From Halictus rubicundus (Eukaryota > Arthropoda > Insecta > Hymenoptera > Halictidae), in NCBI RefSeq assembly GCF_050948215.1, contig NW_027488636.1:186001-250000 (forward strand): 64,000 nucleotides of DNA, given 5' to 3'. Shown here one piece after another: positions 25,601-38,906 of the stretch (its first letter is position 1; every line of letters starts with the position of its first letter). The position numbers and the translations under genes are program-made. The notes beneath the pieces are model-generated. The model saw only the letters and a program-made list of their open reading frames with translations, searched no databases and was not told where the DNA came from.

Positions 25601-25712
25601 GAGGATAGGATAGAGGATAGGATAGAGGATAGGATAGAGGATAGGATAGAGGATAGGATAGAGGATAGGATAGAGGATAGGATTGAGGATAGGATAGAGG
25701 ATACGATAGGAT
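25601..25712. repeat. Tract of 12-bp units (longest in window)
   Basis: gagg starts at 25,601, 25,613, 25,625, 25,637, 25,649, 25,661, 25,673, 25,685 and 25,697: eight consecutive 12-bp intervals of gaggataggata. The only change visible is gattgagg near 25,681. This is a contracted unit form that has been amplified locally. Confidence 0.9.
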
Positions 25713-26065
25713 AGGATAGAGGATAGGATAGGATAGAGGATATTATAGCATAGAGGATAGGATTGAATTGAGGATAGGATTGGATAGAGGATAGGATAGG
25801 ATAGAGAATTGGATATTACAGTTGATAGGATAGGATAGAGGATAGGATAGGGTATTGATAGGATAGAGATTAGGATGGGATAGAGGATAGGATAGGATAG
25901 AGGATAGGATAGGATAGAGGATAGGATAGGATAGAGAATAGGATAGGATAGAGGATAGGTTAGGATTGATGATAGGATAGGATTGAGGAGAGGATAGGAT
26001 AGAGGATAGGATAGGATAGCGGATAGGATAGGATAGAGGGTAGGATATGATAGAGGATAGGATAG

Positions 26066-26346
26066 GATTGAGGATAGGCTAGGATAGTGGATAGGATAGG
26101 ATAGAGATTACGATAGAGAATAGGATAGGATACATGGTATTATAGGGTAGAGGATAGGATAGGGGATTGGATAGGATAGAGGATAGGATAGTATAGAAGA
26201 TAGGATAGGATAGAGGAGAGGATAGAGGATAGGATAGGATAGGATAGAGAATAGGATAGGATACATGGTATTATAGGGTAGAGGATAGGATAGGGTAGAG
26301 GATAGAATACAGGATTGGATAGGATAGAGGATAGGATACGATAGAG
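26066..26346. repeat. Segmental copy 2 of the 1,221-bp-offset pair
   Basis: Partner of 24,845-25,125, with the same 131-bp landmark spacing. Confidence 0.85.
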
Positions 26347-29300
26347 GATAGGATAGGATAGAGTATATTATTGGATTGAGGATAGGATAGGATAGTGGAT
26401 AGGATAAGATAGAGGATAGGATAGAATAGAGTACAGGATAGGATAGAGGATAAGATAGGGTAGAGGATAGGATAGGATAGAGGATAGGATAGGATAGAGG
26501 ATAGGATAGGATAGAGAATAGGATAGGATAGAGGATAGGATCGGATTGAGGATAGGATAGGATTGAGGATAGAATGGGATAGAGGATTGGATAGGATAGA
26601 GGATAGGATACGATAGAGGATAGGATAGGATAGTGTATAGGATTGGATAGAGGATAGGATAGGATAGAGGATTGGATAGGATAGAGGATAGGATACGATA
26701 GAAGATACGATATTATAGAGGAAAGGATAGGATAGAGGATAGGATAGAGCATAGGATTGGATAGAGGATACGATAAGATAGAGGATACGATAGCATTGAG
26801 GGTAGGATAGGATAGAGGATAGGATAGGATAGCGGATAGGATCGGATTGAGGATAGGATAGGATAGAGGATAGAATGGGATAGAGGATAGGATAGGATAT
26901 GAGATTGGATAGGATATGAGATTGGATAGGATAGAGGATAGGATAGGATACAGGATAGGATAGGATAGAGGATAGGATAGGATAGAGGATAGGATATGAT
27001 AGAGAATAGGATAGGATAGAGAATAGGATAGGATAGAGGATAGGATACGATAGAAGATACGATATTATAGAGGAAAGGATAGGATAGAGGATAGGATAGA
27101 GCATAGGATTGGATAGAGGATACGATAAGATAGAGGATAGGATAGCATTGAGGGTAGGATAGGATAGAGGATAGGATAGGATAGCGGATAGGATAGGATA
27201 GAGGACAGGATAGGATAGAGAATAGGATAGGATAGAGGATAGGATCGGATTGAGGATAGGATAGGATAGAGGATAGAATGGGATAGAGGATTGGATAGGA
27301 TAGAGGATAGGATACGATAGAGGATAGGATAGGATAGAGGATAGGATTGGGGATTGGATAGGATAGAGGATAGGGTATGATAGAGCATACGATAGAGGAT
27401 AGGATACGATAGAGGATAGGATATGATAGAGGATAGGATAGGATTGAGGATAGGATAGGATAGAGGATAGGATAGGATAGAGGATTGGATAGGATAGAGG
27501 ATAGGATACGTTAGAGGATAGGATAGGATAGAGGATAGGATAGGATAGAGGATAGGATAGAGGATAGGATAGGATAGGATAGAGAATAGGATAGGATAGA
27601 GTATAGGATTGGATTGAGGATAGGATAGGATAGTGGATAGGATAAGATAGAGGATAGGATAGAATAGAGTAAAGGATAGGATAGAGGATAAGGTAGGATA
27701 GAGGATAGGATGGGATTGAGGATAGGATAGGATTCAGGAGAGGATAGGATAGAGGATAGGATAGGATAGAGGATAGGATAGGATAGAGGATAGGATAGGA
27801 TAGAGGATAGGATAGGATAGAGAAGAGGATAGGATAGAGGATAGGATAGGATTGAGGATACGATAGGATTGAGGATAGGATAGAATAGAGGATAAGTTAG
27901 GATAGAGGATAGGATAGGATAGAGTATAGGATTGGATTGAGGATAGGATAGGATAGAGGATAGGATAGGATAGAGGATAGGATAGGATAGAGGATTGGAT
28001 AGGATAGAGGATAGGATACGATAGAGGATAGGATACAATAGAGTATAGGATTGGATAGAGGATAGGTTAGGATTGAGGATAGGATAGGATTGAGGAGAGG
28101 AGACGATAGAGGATAGGATAGGATAGAGGATAGGATTGGATAGAGGATAGGATAGGATAGAGGATAGGATAGGATAGAGGATAGGATAGTATAGAGAATA
28201 GGATAGTATAGAAGATAGGATAGGATAGAGGATAGGATAGGATAGAGTATAGGATTGGATTGAGGATAGGATAGGATAGAGGATAGGATAGGATAGAGGA
28301 TAGGATAGAGGATTGGATAGGATAGAGGATAGGATAGGATAGAGAATAGGATAGGATAGAAGATAGGATAGGATAGAGGATAGGATAGGATAGAGGATAG
28401 GATAGAGGATTGGATAGGATAGAGGATAGGATACGATAGAGGATAGGATAGGATAGTGTATAGGATTGGATAGAGGATAGGATAGGATAGAGGATAGGAT
28501 AGGATAGAGGATAGGATAGGATAGAGGATTGGATAGGATAGAGGATAGGATACGATAGAGGATAGGATACAATAGAGTATAGGATTGGATAGAGGATAGG
28601 TTAGGATTGAGGATAGGATAGGATTGAGGAGAGGAGACGATAGAGGATAGGATAGGATAGAGGATAGGATTGGATTGAGGATAGGATAGGATAGAGGATA
28701 GGATAGGATAGAGCATACGATAGTGGATAGGATAGGATAGAGATTACGATAGAGGATAGGATAGGATAGGATAGAGAATAGGATAGGATACATGGTATTA
28801 TAGGTCAGAGGATAGGATAGGGGATTGGATAGGATAGAGGATAGGATACGATAGAGGATAGGATAGGAATGAGTATAGGATTGGATTGAGGATAGGATAG
28901 GATTGAGGATACAATGGGATAGAGGATAGGATATCATAGAGGATAGGATAGGATAGAGGATAGGATAGGATTGAGGATAGGATAGGATAGATTATAGGAT
29001 AGGATAGTGGATATGATAGGATAGAGGATAGGAGAGGATAGGATAGAGGATAGGATAGGATACATGGTATTATAGGGTAGAGGATAGGATAGGGTAGAGG
29101 ATGGAATACAGGATTGGATAGGATAGAGGATAGGATACGATAGAGGATAGGATAGGATAGAGTATAGGATTGGATTGAGGATAGGATAGGATAGAGGATA
29201 GAATAGGATAGAGGATAGGATAGGATAGAGGATAGGATAGGATAGAGTATAGGATAGGATAGAGGATAGGATAGGATAGAGGATAGGATAGAGGATAGGA

Positions 29301-30567
29301 TAGGATAGGATAGAGAATAGGATAGGATAGAGTATAGGATTGGATTGAGGATAGGATAGGATAGTGGATAGGATAAGATAGAGGATAGGATAGAATAGAG
29401 TAAAGGATAGGATAGAGGATAAGATAGGATAGAGGATAGGATAGGATTGAGGATAGGATAGGATAGAGGATAGGATAGGATAGAGAAGAGGATAGGATAG
29501 AGGATAGGATAGGATTGAGGATAGGATAGGATTGAGGATAGGATAGGATAGAGGATAAGTTAGGATAGAGGATAGGATAGGATAGAGTATAGGATTGGAT
29601 TGAGGATAGGATAGGATAGAGGATAGGATAGGATAGAGGATAGGATAGGATAGAGGATGGGATAGGATAGAGAATAGGATAGTATAGAAGATAGGATAGG
29701 ATAGAGGATAGGATAGGATAGAGGATAGGATAGGATAGAGGATAGGATAGGATAGAGTATAGGATTGGATTGATGATAGGATAGGATAGAGGATAGGATA
29801 GGATAGAGCATACGATAGTGGATAGGATAGGATAGAGGATAGGATAGGATAGAGAATAGGATAGGATAGAACATAGGATAGGATAGAGGATAGGATAGGA
29901 TAGAGGATAGGATAGAGGATTGGATAGGATAGAGGATAGGATAGGATAGTGTATAGGATTGGATAGAGGATAGGATAGAGGATTGGATAGGATAGAGGAT
30001 AGGATACGATAGAGGATAGGATACAATAGAGTATAGGATTGGATTGAGGATAGGATAGGATAGAGGATAGGATAGGATAGAGGATAGGATAGGATAGAGG
30101 ATAGGATAGGATAGAGGATAGGATAGGATAGAGGATAGGATAGGATAGAGGATAGGATAGGATAGAGGATAGGATTGGATTGAGGATAGGATAGGATAGA
30201 GGATAGGATAGGATAGAGCATACGATAGTGGATAGGGTAGGATAGAGGATAGGATAGGATAGAGAATAGGATAGGATAGAAGATAGGATATGATAGAGGA
30301 TAGGATAAGATAGAGGATAGGATAGAGGATTGGATAGGATAGAGGATAGAATACGATAGAGGATAGGATAGGATAGTGTATAGGATTGGATAGAGGATAG
30401 GATAGAGGATTGGATAGGATAGAGGATAGGATACGATAGAGGATAGGATACAATAGAGTATAGGATTGGATTGAGGATAGGATAGGATAGAGGATAGAAT
30501 AGGATAGAGAATAGGATAGGATTGAAGAGAGGATAGGATAGAGGATAGGATAGGATAGAGGATAGGA

Positions 30568-31188
30568 TAGGATAGAGAATAGGATAGGATAGAGGATAGG
30601 TTAGGATTGAGGATAGGATAGGATTGAGGAGAGGAGACGATAGAGGATAGGATAGGATAGCGGATAGGATAGGATAGAGGGTAGGATATGATAGAGGATA
30701 GGATAGGATTGAGGATAGGCTAGGATAGTGGATAGGATAGGATAGAGATTACGATAGAGGATAGGATAGGATAGGATAGAGAATAGGATAGGATACATGG
30801 TATTATAGGTTAGAGGATAGGATAGGGGATTGGATAGGATAGAGGATAGGATAGTATAGAGCATACGATAGTGGATAGGATAGGATAGTATAGAGCATAC
30901 GATAGTGGATAGGATAGGATAGTATAGAGCATACGATAGTGGATACGATAGGATTGAGGATAGGATAGGATAGAGAATAGGATAGTATAGAAGATAGGAT
31001 AGGATAGAGGAGAGGATAGGATAGAGGATAGGATAGAGGATTGGATAGGATAGAGGATAGGATACGATAGAGGATAGGATAGGAATGAGTATAGGATTGG
31101 ATTGAGGATAGGATAGGATTGAGGATACAATGGGATAGAGGATAGGATATCATAGAGGATAGGATAGGATAGAGGATAGGATAGGATT
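30568..31188. repeat. Segmental copy 2 of the 7,038-bp-offset pair
   Basis: Partner of 23,530-24,150. Substitutions visible between them include gagacggtag near 23,600 against gagacgatag here. Confidence 0.85.
30860..30961. repeat. 34-bp tandem triplet, fourth locus
   Basis: agcatacgatagtgg at 30,860, 30,894 and 30,928, exactly 7,038 bp after the third locus, with the same gtggatacg ending. Confidence 0.9.
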
Positions 31189-32196
31189 GAGGATAGGATA
31201 GGATAGATTATAGGATAGGATAGAGGATATGATAGGATAGAGGATAGGATAGGATAGGATTGATAATAGGATAGGATACATGGTATTATAGGGTAGAGGA
31301 TAGGATAGGGTAGAGGATGGAATACAGGATTGGATAGGATAGAGGATAGGATACGATAGAGGATAGGATAGGATAGAGTATAGGATTGGATTGAGGATAG
31401 GATAGGACAGAGGATAGAATAGGATAGAGGATAGGATAGGATAGAGGATAGGATAGGATAGAGTATAGGATAGGATAGAGGATAGGATAGGATAGAGGAT
31501 AGGATAGAGGATAGGATAGGATAGGATAGAGAATAGGATAGGATAGAGTATAGGATTGGATTGAGGATAGGATAGGATAGTGGATAGGATAAGATAGAGG
31601 ATAGGATAGAATAGAGTAAAGGATAGGATAGAGGATAAGATAGGATAGAGGATACGATAGGATTGATTATAGGATAGGATTCAGGAGAGGATAGGATAGA
31701 GGATAGGATAGGATAGAGGATAGGATGGGATAGAGGATAGGATAGGATAGAGGATAGGATAGGATAGAGAATAGGATAGGATAGAGGATAGGTTACGATT
31801 GATAATAGGATAGGATTGAGGAGAGGATAGGATAGAGGATAGGATAGGATAGAGGATAGGATATGATAGAGGATAGGATAGGATAGAGAATTGGATAGGA
31901 TAGAGGATAGGATATGATAGATGATAGGATAGGATAGAGGATAGGATAGGATAGGATTGAGGATAGGATAGGATTGAGGATAGGATAGGAGAGAGGATAG
32001 GATCGGATAGAGGATACTATAGGATAGAGGATACGATAGGATTTAGGATAGGATAGGAATGAGGAAAGGATAGGATTGAGGATAGGATAGGAATGAGGAT
32101 AGGATAGGATTGAGGATAGGATAGGGGATTGCATAGGATGGAGGATCGGACAGGATGGAGGATAGGATAGGATAGGATAGAGGATAGGATAGGATA

Positions 32197-32268
32197 GAGG
32201 ATAGGATAGAGGATAGGATAGAGGATAGGATAGAGGATAGGATAGAGGATAGGATAGAGGATAGGATA
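32197..32268. repeat. Tract of 12-bp units
   Basis: gagg starts at 32,197, 32,209, 32,221, 32,233, 32,245 and 32,257, then the spacing returns to 17 bp at 32,274. Confidence 0.9.
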
Positions 32269-33459
32269 GGATAGAGGATAGGATAGGATAGAGGATAGGA
32301 TAGAGGATAGGATAGAGGATTGGATAGGATAGAGGATAGGATACGATAGAGGATAGGATATGATAGAGGATAGGATAGGATATGAGATTGAATAGGATAG
32401 AGGATAGGATAGGATGGAGGATAGGATAGGATAGAGGATAGGATACGATAGAAGAGACGATATTATAGAGGAAAGGATAGGATAGAGAATAGGATAGGAT
32501 GGAGGATAGGACAGAGGATATGATACGATAAGAGGATAGGATAGGATAGAGGATAGGATAGGATTGAGGATAGGATAGGATAGAGGATAGGATAGGATAG
32601 AGAAGAGGATAGGATAGAGGATAGGATAGGATTGAGGATAGGATAGGATTGAGGATAGGATAGGGTAGAGGATAAGTTAGGATAGAGGATAGGATAGGAT
32701 AGAGTATAGGATTGGATTGAGGATAGGATAGGATAGAGGATAGAATAGGATAGAGTATAGGATAGGATAGAGGATATGATAAGATAGAGGATAGGATAGA
32801 ATAGAGTACAGGATATGATAGAGGATAGGATAGGATAGAGAATTGGATAGGATAGAGGATAGGATAGAGGATAGGATAGGGGATTGATAGGATAGAGATT
32901 AGGATGGGATAGAGGATATTATAGGATAGAGGATAGGATAGGATAGGATTGAGTATAGGATAGGATTGAGGATAGGATAGGAGAGAGGATAGGATAGGAT
33001 AGAGGATACTAAAGGATAGAGGATACGATAGGATTGAGGATAGGATAGGAATGAGGATAGGATAGGATTGAGGATAGGATAGGAATGAGGATAGGATAGG
33101 ATTAAGGATAGGATAGGGGATTGGATAGGATGGAGGATCGGACAGGATTGAGGATAGGATAGGATAGGATTGAGGATAGGATAGGATAGAGGATAGGATA
33201 GGATAGAGGATAGGATAGAGGATTGGATATAATAGAGGATAGGATACGATAGAAGATACGATATTATAGAGGAAAGGATAGGATAGATAATAGGATAGGA
33301 CAGAGGATAGGATAATGGATTGGATAGGATAGTGGATAGAATACGATAGAGGATAGGATAGGATAGAGGATAGGATAGGATAGAGAATAGGATAGGATAG
33401 AAGATAGGATAGGATAGAGGACAGGATAGGATAGAGGATAGGATAGAGGATTGGATAGG

Positions 33460-36069
33460 ATAGAGGATAGGATAGGATTGAGGATAGGCTAGGATAGTGG
33501 ATAGGATAGGATAGAGATTACGATAGAGGATAGGATAGGATAGGATAGAGAATAGGATAGGATACATGGTATTATAGGGTAGAGGATAGGATAGGGGATT
33601 GGATAGGATAGAGGATAGGATAGTATAGAAGATAGGATAGGATAGAGGAGAGGATAGGATAGAGGATAGGATAGAGGATTGGATAGGATAGAGGATAGGA
33701 TACGATAGAGGATAGGATAGGAATGAGTATAGGATTGGATTGAGGATAGGATAGGATTGAGGATAGAATAGGATAGAGGATAGGATATCATAGAGGATAG
33801 GATAGGATAGAGGATAGGATAGGATTGAGGATAGGATAGGATAGAGTATAGGATAGGATAGAGGATATGATAGGATAGAAGATAGGATACGATAGAGGAT
33901 AGGACATGATAGAGGATAGGATAGGATATGAGATTGGATAGGATATGAGATTGGATAGGATAGAGGATAGGATAGGATAGAGGATATGATAGGATACAGG
34001 ATAGGATAGGATAGAGGATAGGATAGGATAGAGGATAGGATATGATAGAGGATAGGATAGGATAGAGAATAGGATAGGATAGAAGATAGGATAGGATAGA
34101 GGAGAGGATAGGATAGAGGATAGGATAGAGGATTGGATAGGATAGAGGATAGGATACGATAGAGGATAGGATAGGAATGAGTATAGGATTGGATTGAGGA
34201 TAGGATAGGATTGAGGATACAATGGGATAGAGGATAGGATATCATAGAGGATAGGATAGGATAGAGGATATGATAGGATTGAGGATAGGATAGGATAGAT
34301 TATAGGATAGGATAGAGGATATGATAAGATAGAGGATAGGATAGGATAGGATTGATAATAGGATAGGATACATGGTATTATAGGGTAGAGGATAGGATAG
34401 GGTAGAGGATGGAATACAGGATTGGATAGGATAGAGGATAGGATACGATAGAGGATAGGATAGGATAGAGTATAGGATAGGATAGAGGATAGGATAGGAT
34501 AGAGGATAGGATAGAGGATAGGATAGGATAGGATAGAGAATAGGATAGGATAGAGTATAGGATTGGATTGAGGATCGGATAGGATAGTGGATAGGATAAG
34601 ATAGAGGATAGGATAGAATAGAGTAAAGGATAGGATAGAGGATAAGATAGGATAGAGGATAGGATAGGATTGAGGATAGGATAGGATTCAGGAGAGGATA
34701 GGATAGAGGATAGGATAGGATAGAGGATAGGATGGGATAGAGGATAGGATAGGATAGAGGATAGGATAGGATAGAGAATAGGATAGGATAGAGGATAGGT
34801 TACGATTGATAATAGGATAGGATTGAGGAGAGGATAGGATAGAGGATAGGATAGGATAGAGGATAGGATATGATAGAGGATAGGATAGGATAGAGAATAG
34901 GATAGGATAGAGGATAGGTTACGATTGATAATAGGATAGGATTGAGGAGAGGATAGGATAGAGGATAAGTTAGGATAGAGGATAGGATAGGATAGAGTAT
35001 AGGATTGGATTGAGGATAGGATAGGATAGAGGATAGAATAGGATAGAGTATAGGATAGGATAGACGATATGATAAGATAGAGGATAGGATAGAATAGAGT
35101 ACAGGATATGATAGAGGATAGGATAGGATAGAGAATTGGATAGGATAGAGGATAGGATTGGGGATTGATAGGATAGAGATTAGGATGGGATAGAGGATAT
35201 TATAGGATAGAGGATAGGATAGGATAGGATTGAGTATAGGATAGGATTGAGGATAGGATAGGAGAGAGGATAGGATAGGATAGAGGATACTAAAGGATAG
35301 AGGATACGATAGGATTGAGGATAGGATAGGAATGAGGATAGGATAGGATTGAATATAGGATAGGAATGAGGATAGGATAGGATTAAGGATAGGATAGGGG
35401 ATTGGATAGGATGGAGGATCGGACAGGATTGAGGATAGGATAGGATAGGATTGAGGATAGGATAGGATAGAGGATAGGATAGGATAGAGGATAGGATAGG
35501 ATAGAGGATAGGATAGAGGATTGGATAGGATAGAGGATAGGATACGATAGAAGATACGATATTATAGAGGAAAGGATAGGATAGATAATAGGATAGGACA
35601 GAGGATAGGATAATGGATTGGATAGGATAGTGGATAGAATACGATAGAGGATAGGATAGGAATGAGTATAGGATTGGATTGAGGATAGGATAGGATTGAG
35701 GATAGAATAGGATAGAGGATAGGATATCATAGAGGATAGGATAGGATAGAGGATAGGATAGGATTGAGGATAGGATAGGATAGAGAATAAGATAGGATAG
35801 AGGATAGGATACGATAGAGGATACGATATTATAGAGGAAAGGATAGGATAGAGGATAGGATAGAGCATAGGATTGGATAGAGGATACGATAGGATAGAGG
35901 ATAGGATAGCATTGAGGGTAGGATAGGATAGAGGATAGGATAGGATAGCGGATAGGAAAGGATAGAGGACAGGATAGGGTAGAGAATAGGATAGGATAGA
36001 GGATAGGATCGGATTGAGGATAGGATAGGATAGAGGATAGAATGGGATAGAGGATTGGATAGGATAGAG
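33460..36069. repeat. 2,837-bp higher-order repeat, copy 1
   Basis: Matches 36,297-38,906 over about 2.6 kb at constant offset. Anchor pairs are ggct at 33,487 and 36,324, the landmark at 33,564 and 36,401 and again at 34,370 and 37,207, and agcatagg near 35,865 and 38,702. Differences seen are few: ggatagg against gacagg near 35,115/37,955, gattgggg against gatagggg near 35,157/37,995, and gaggat against gaggaa near 35,683/38,520. Confidence 0.9.
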
Positions 36070-36296
36070 AATAGGATAGGATAGAAGATAGGATAGGATA
36101 GAGGACAGGATAGGATAGAGGATAGGATAGAGGATTGGATAGGATAGAGGATAGGATAGGATAGAGGATAGGATAGGATAGAGAATAGGATAGGATAGAG
36201 GATAGGTTAGGATTGATGATAGGATAGGATTGAGGAGAGGATAGGATAGAGGATAGGATAGGATAGCGGATAGGATAGGATAGAGGGTAGGATATG

Positions 36297-38906
36297 ATAG
36301 AGGATAGGATAGGATTGAGGATAGGCTAGGATAGTGGATAGGATAGGATAGAGATTACGATAGAGGATAGGATAGGATAGGATAGAGAATAGGATAGGAT
36401 ACATGGTATTATAGGGTAGAGGATAGGATAGGGGATTGGATAGGATAGAGGATAGGATAGTATAGAAGATAGGATAGGATAGAGGAGAGGATAGGATAGA
36501 GGATAGGATAGAGGATTGGATAGGATAGAGGATAGGATACGATAGAGGATAGGATAGGAATGAGTATAGGATTGGATTGAGGATAGGATAGGATTGAGGA
36601 TAGAATAGGATAGAGGATAGGATATCATAGAGGATAGGATAGGATAGAGGATAGGATAGGATTGAGGATAGGATAGGATAGAGTATAGGATAGGATAGAG
36701 GATATGATAGGATAGAAGATAGGATACGATAGAGGATAGGACATGATAGAGGATAGGATAGGATATGAGATTGGATAGGATATGAGATTGGATAGGATAG
36801 AGGATAGGATAGGATAGAGGATATGATAGGATACAGGATAGGATAGGATAGAGGATAGGATAGGATAGAGGATAGGATATGATAGAGGATAGGATAGGAT
36901 AGAGAATAGGATAGGATAGAAGATAGGATAGGATAGAGGAGAGGATAGGATAGAGGATAGGATAGAGGATTGGATAGGATAGAGGATAGGATACGATAGA
37001 GGATAGGATAGGAATGAGTATAGGATTGGATTGAGGATAGGATAGGATTGAGGATACAATGGGATAGAGGATAGGATATCATAGAGGATAGGATAGGATA
37101 GAGGATATGATAGGATTGAGGATAGGATAGGATAGATTATAGGATAGGATAGAGGATATGATAAGATAGAGGATAGGATAGGATAGGATTGATAATAGGA
37201 TAGGATACATGGTATTATAGGGTAGAGGATAGGATAGGGTAGAGGATGGAATACAGGATTGGATAGGATAGAGGATAGGATACGATAGAGGATAGGATAG
37301 GATAGAGTATAGGATAGGATAGAGGATAGGATAGGATAGAGGATAGGATAGAGGATAGGATAGGATAGGATAGAGAATAGGATAGGATAGAGTATAGGAT
37401 TGGATTGAGGATCGGATAGGATAGTGGATAGGATAAGATAGAGGATAGGATAGAATAGAGTAAAGGATAGGATAGAGGATAAGATAGGATAGAGGATAGG
37501 ATAGGATTGAGGATAGGATAGGATTCAGGAGAGGATAGGATAGAGGATAGGATAGGATAGAGGATAGGATGGGATAGAGGATAGGATAGGATAGAGGATA
37601 GGATAGGATAGAGAATAGGATAGGATAGAGGATAGGTTACGATTGATAATAGGATAGGATTGAGGAGAGGATAGGATAGAGGATAGGATAGGATAGAGGA
37701 TAGGATATGATAGAGGATAGGATAGGATAGAGAATAGGATAGGATAGAGGATAGGTTACGATTGATAATAGGATAGGATTGAGGAGAGGATAGGATAGAG
37801 GATAAGTTAGGATAGAGGATAGGATAGGATAGAGTATAGGATTGGATTGAGGATAGGATAGGATAGAGGATAGAATAGGATAGAGTATAGGATAGGATAG
37901 ACGATATGATAAGATAGAGGATAGGATAGAATAGAGTACAGGATATGATAGAGGACAGGATAGGATAGAGAATTGGATAGGATAGAGGATAGGATAGGGG
38001 ATTGATAGGATAGAGATTAGGATGGGATAGAGGATATTATAGGATAGAGGATAGGATAGGATAGGATTGAGTATAGGATAGGATTGAGGATAGGATAGGA
38101 GAGAGGATAGGATAGGATAGAGGATACTAAAGGATAGAGGATACGATAGGATTGAGGATAGGATAGGAATGAGGATAGGATAGGATTGAATATAGGATAG
38201 GAATGAGGATAGGATAGGATTAAGGATAGGATAGGGGATTGGATAGGATGGAGGATCGGACAGGATTGAGGATAGGATAGGATAGGATTGAGGATAGGAT
38301 AGGATAGAGGATAGGATAGGATAGAGGATAGGATAGGATAGAGGATAGGATAGAGGATTGGATAGGATAGAGGATAGGATACGATAGAAGATACGATATT
38401 ATAGAGGAAAGGATAGGATAGATAATAGGATAGGACAGAGGATAGGATAATGGATTGGATAGGATAGTGGATAGAATACGATAGAGGATAGGATAGGAAT
38501 GAGTATAGGATTGGATTGAGGAAAGGATAGGATTGAGGATAGAATAGGATAGAGGATAGGATATCATAGAGGATAGGATAGGATAGAGGATAGGATAGGA
38601 TTGAGGATAGGATAGGATAGAGAATAAGATAGGATAGAGGATAGGATACGATAGAGGATACGATATTATAGAGGAAAGGATAGGATAGAGGATAGGATAG
38701 AGCATAGGATTGGATAGAGGATACGATAGGATAGAGGATAGGATAGCATTGAGGGTAGGATAGGATAGAGGATAGGATAGGATAGCGGATAGGAAAGGAT
38801 AGAGGACAGGATAGGGTAGAGAATAGGATAGGATAGAGGATAGGATCGGATTGAGGATAGGATAGGATAGAGGATAGAATGGGATAGAGGATTGGATAGG
38901 ATAGAG
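36297..38906. repeat. 2,837-bp higher-order repeat, copy 2
   Basis: Tandem partner of 33,460-36,069. About 230 bp (36,070-36,296) separates the two copies; its right part (about 36,170-36,300) resembles 25,930-26,060. After 38,906 the sequence turns to gaggatagg where copy 1 has gagaatagg, which sets the right edge. Confidence 0.9.

Noticed and set aside
25601..25712. The 12-bp tract as an independent minisatellite inserted in the array
   Set aside because: The 12-bp unit is the main unit minus one pentamer and grades into 17-bp spacing on both sides, so it is a derived form.
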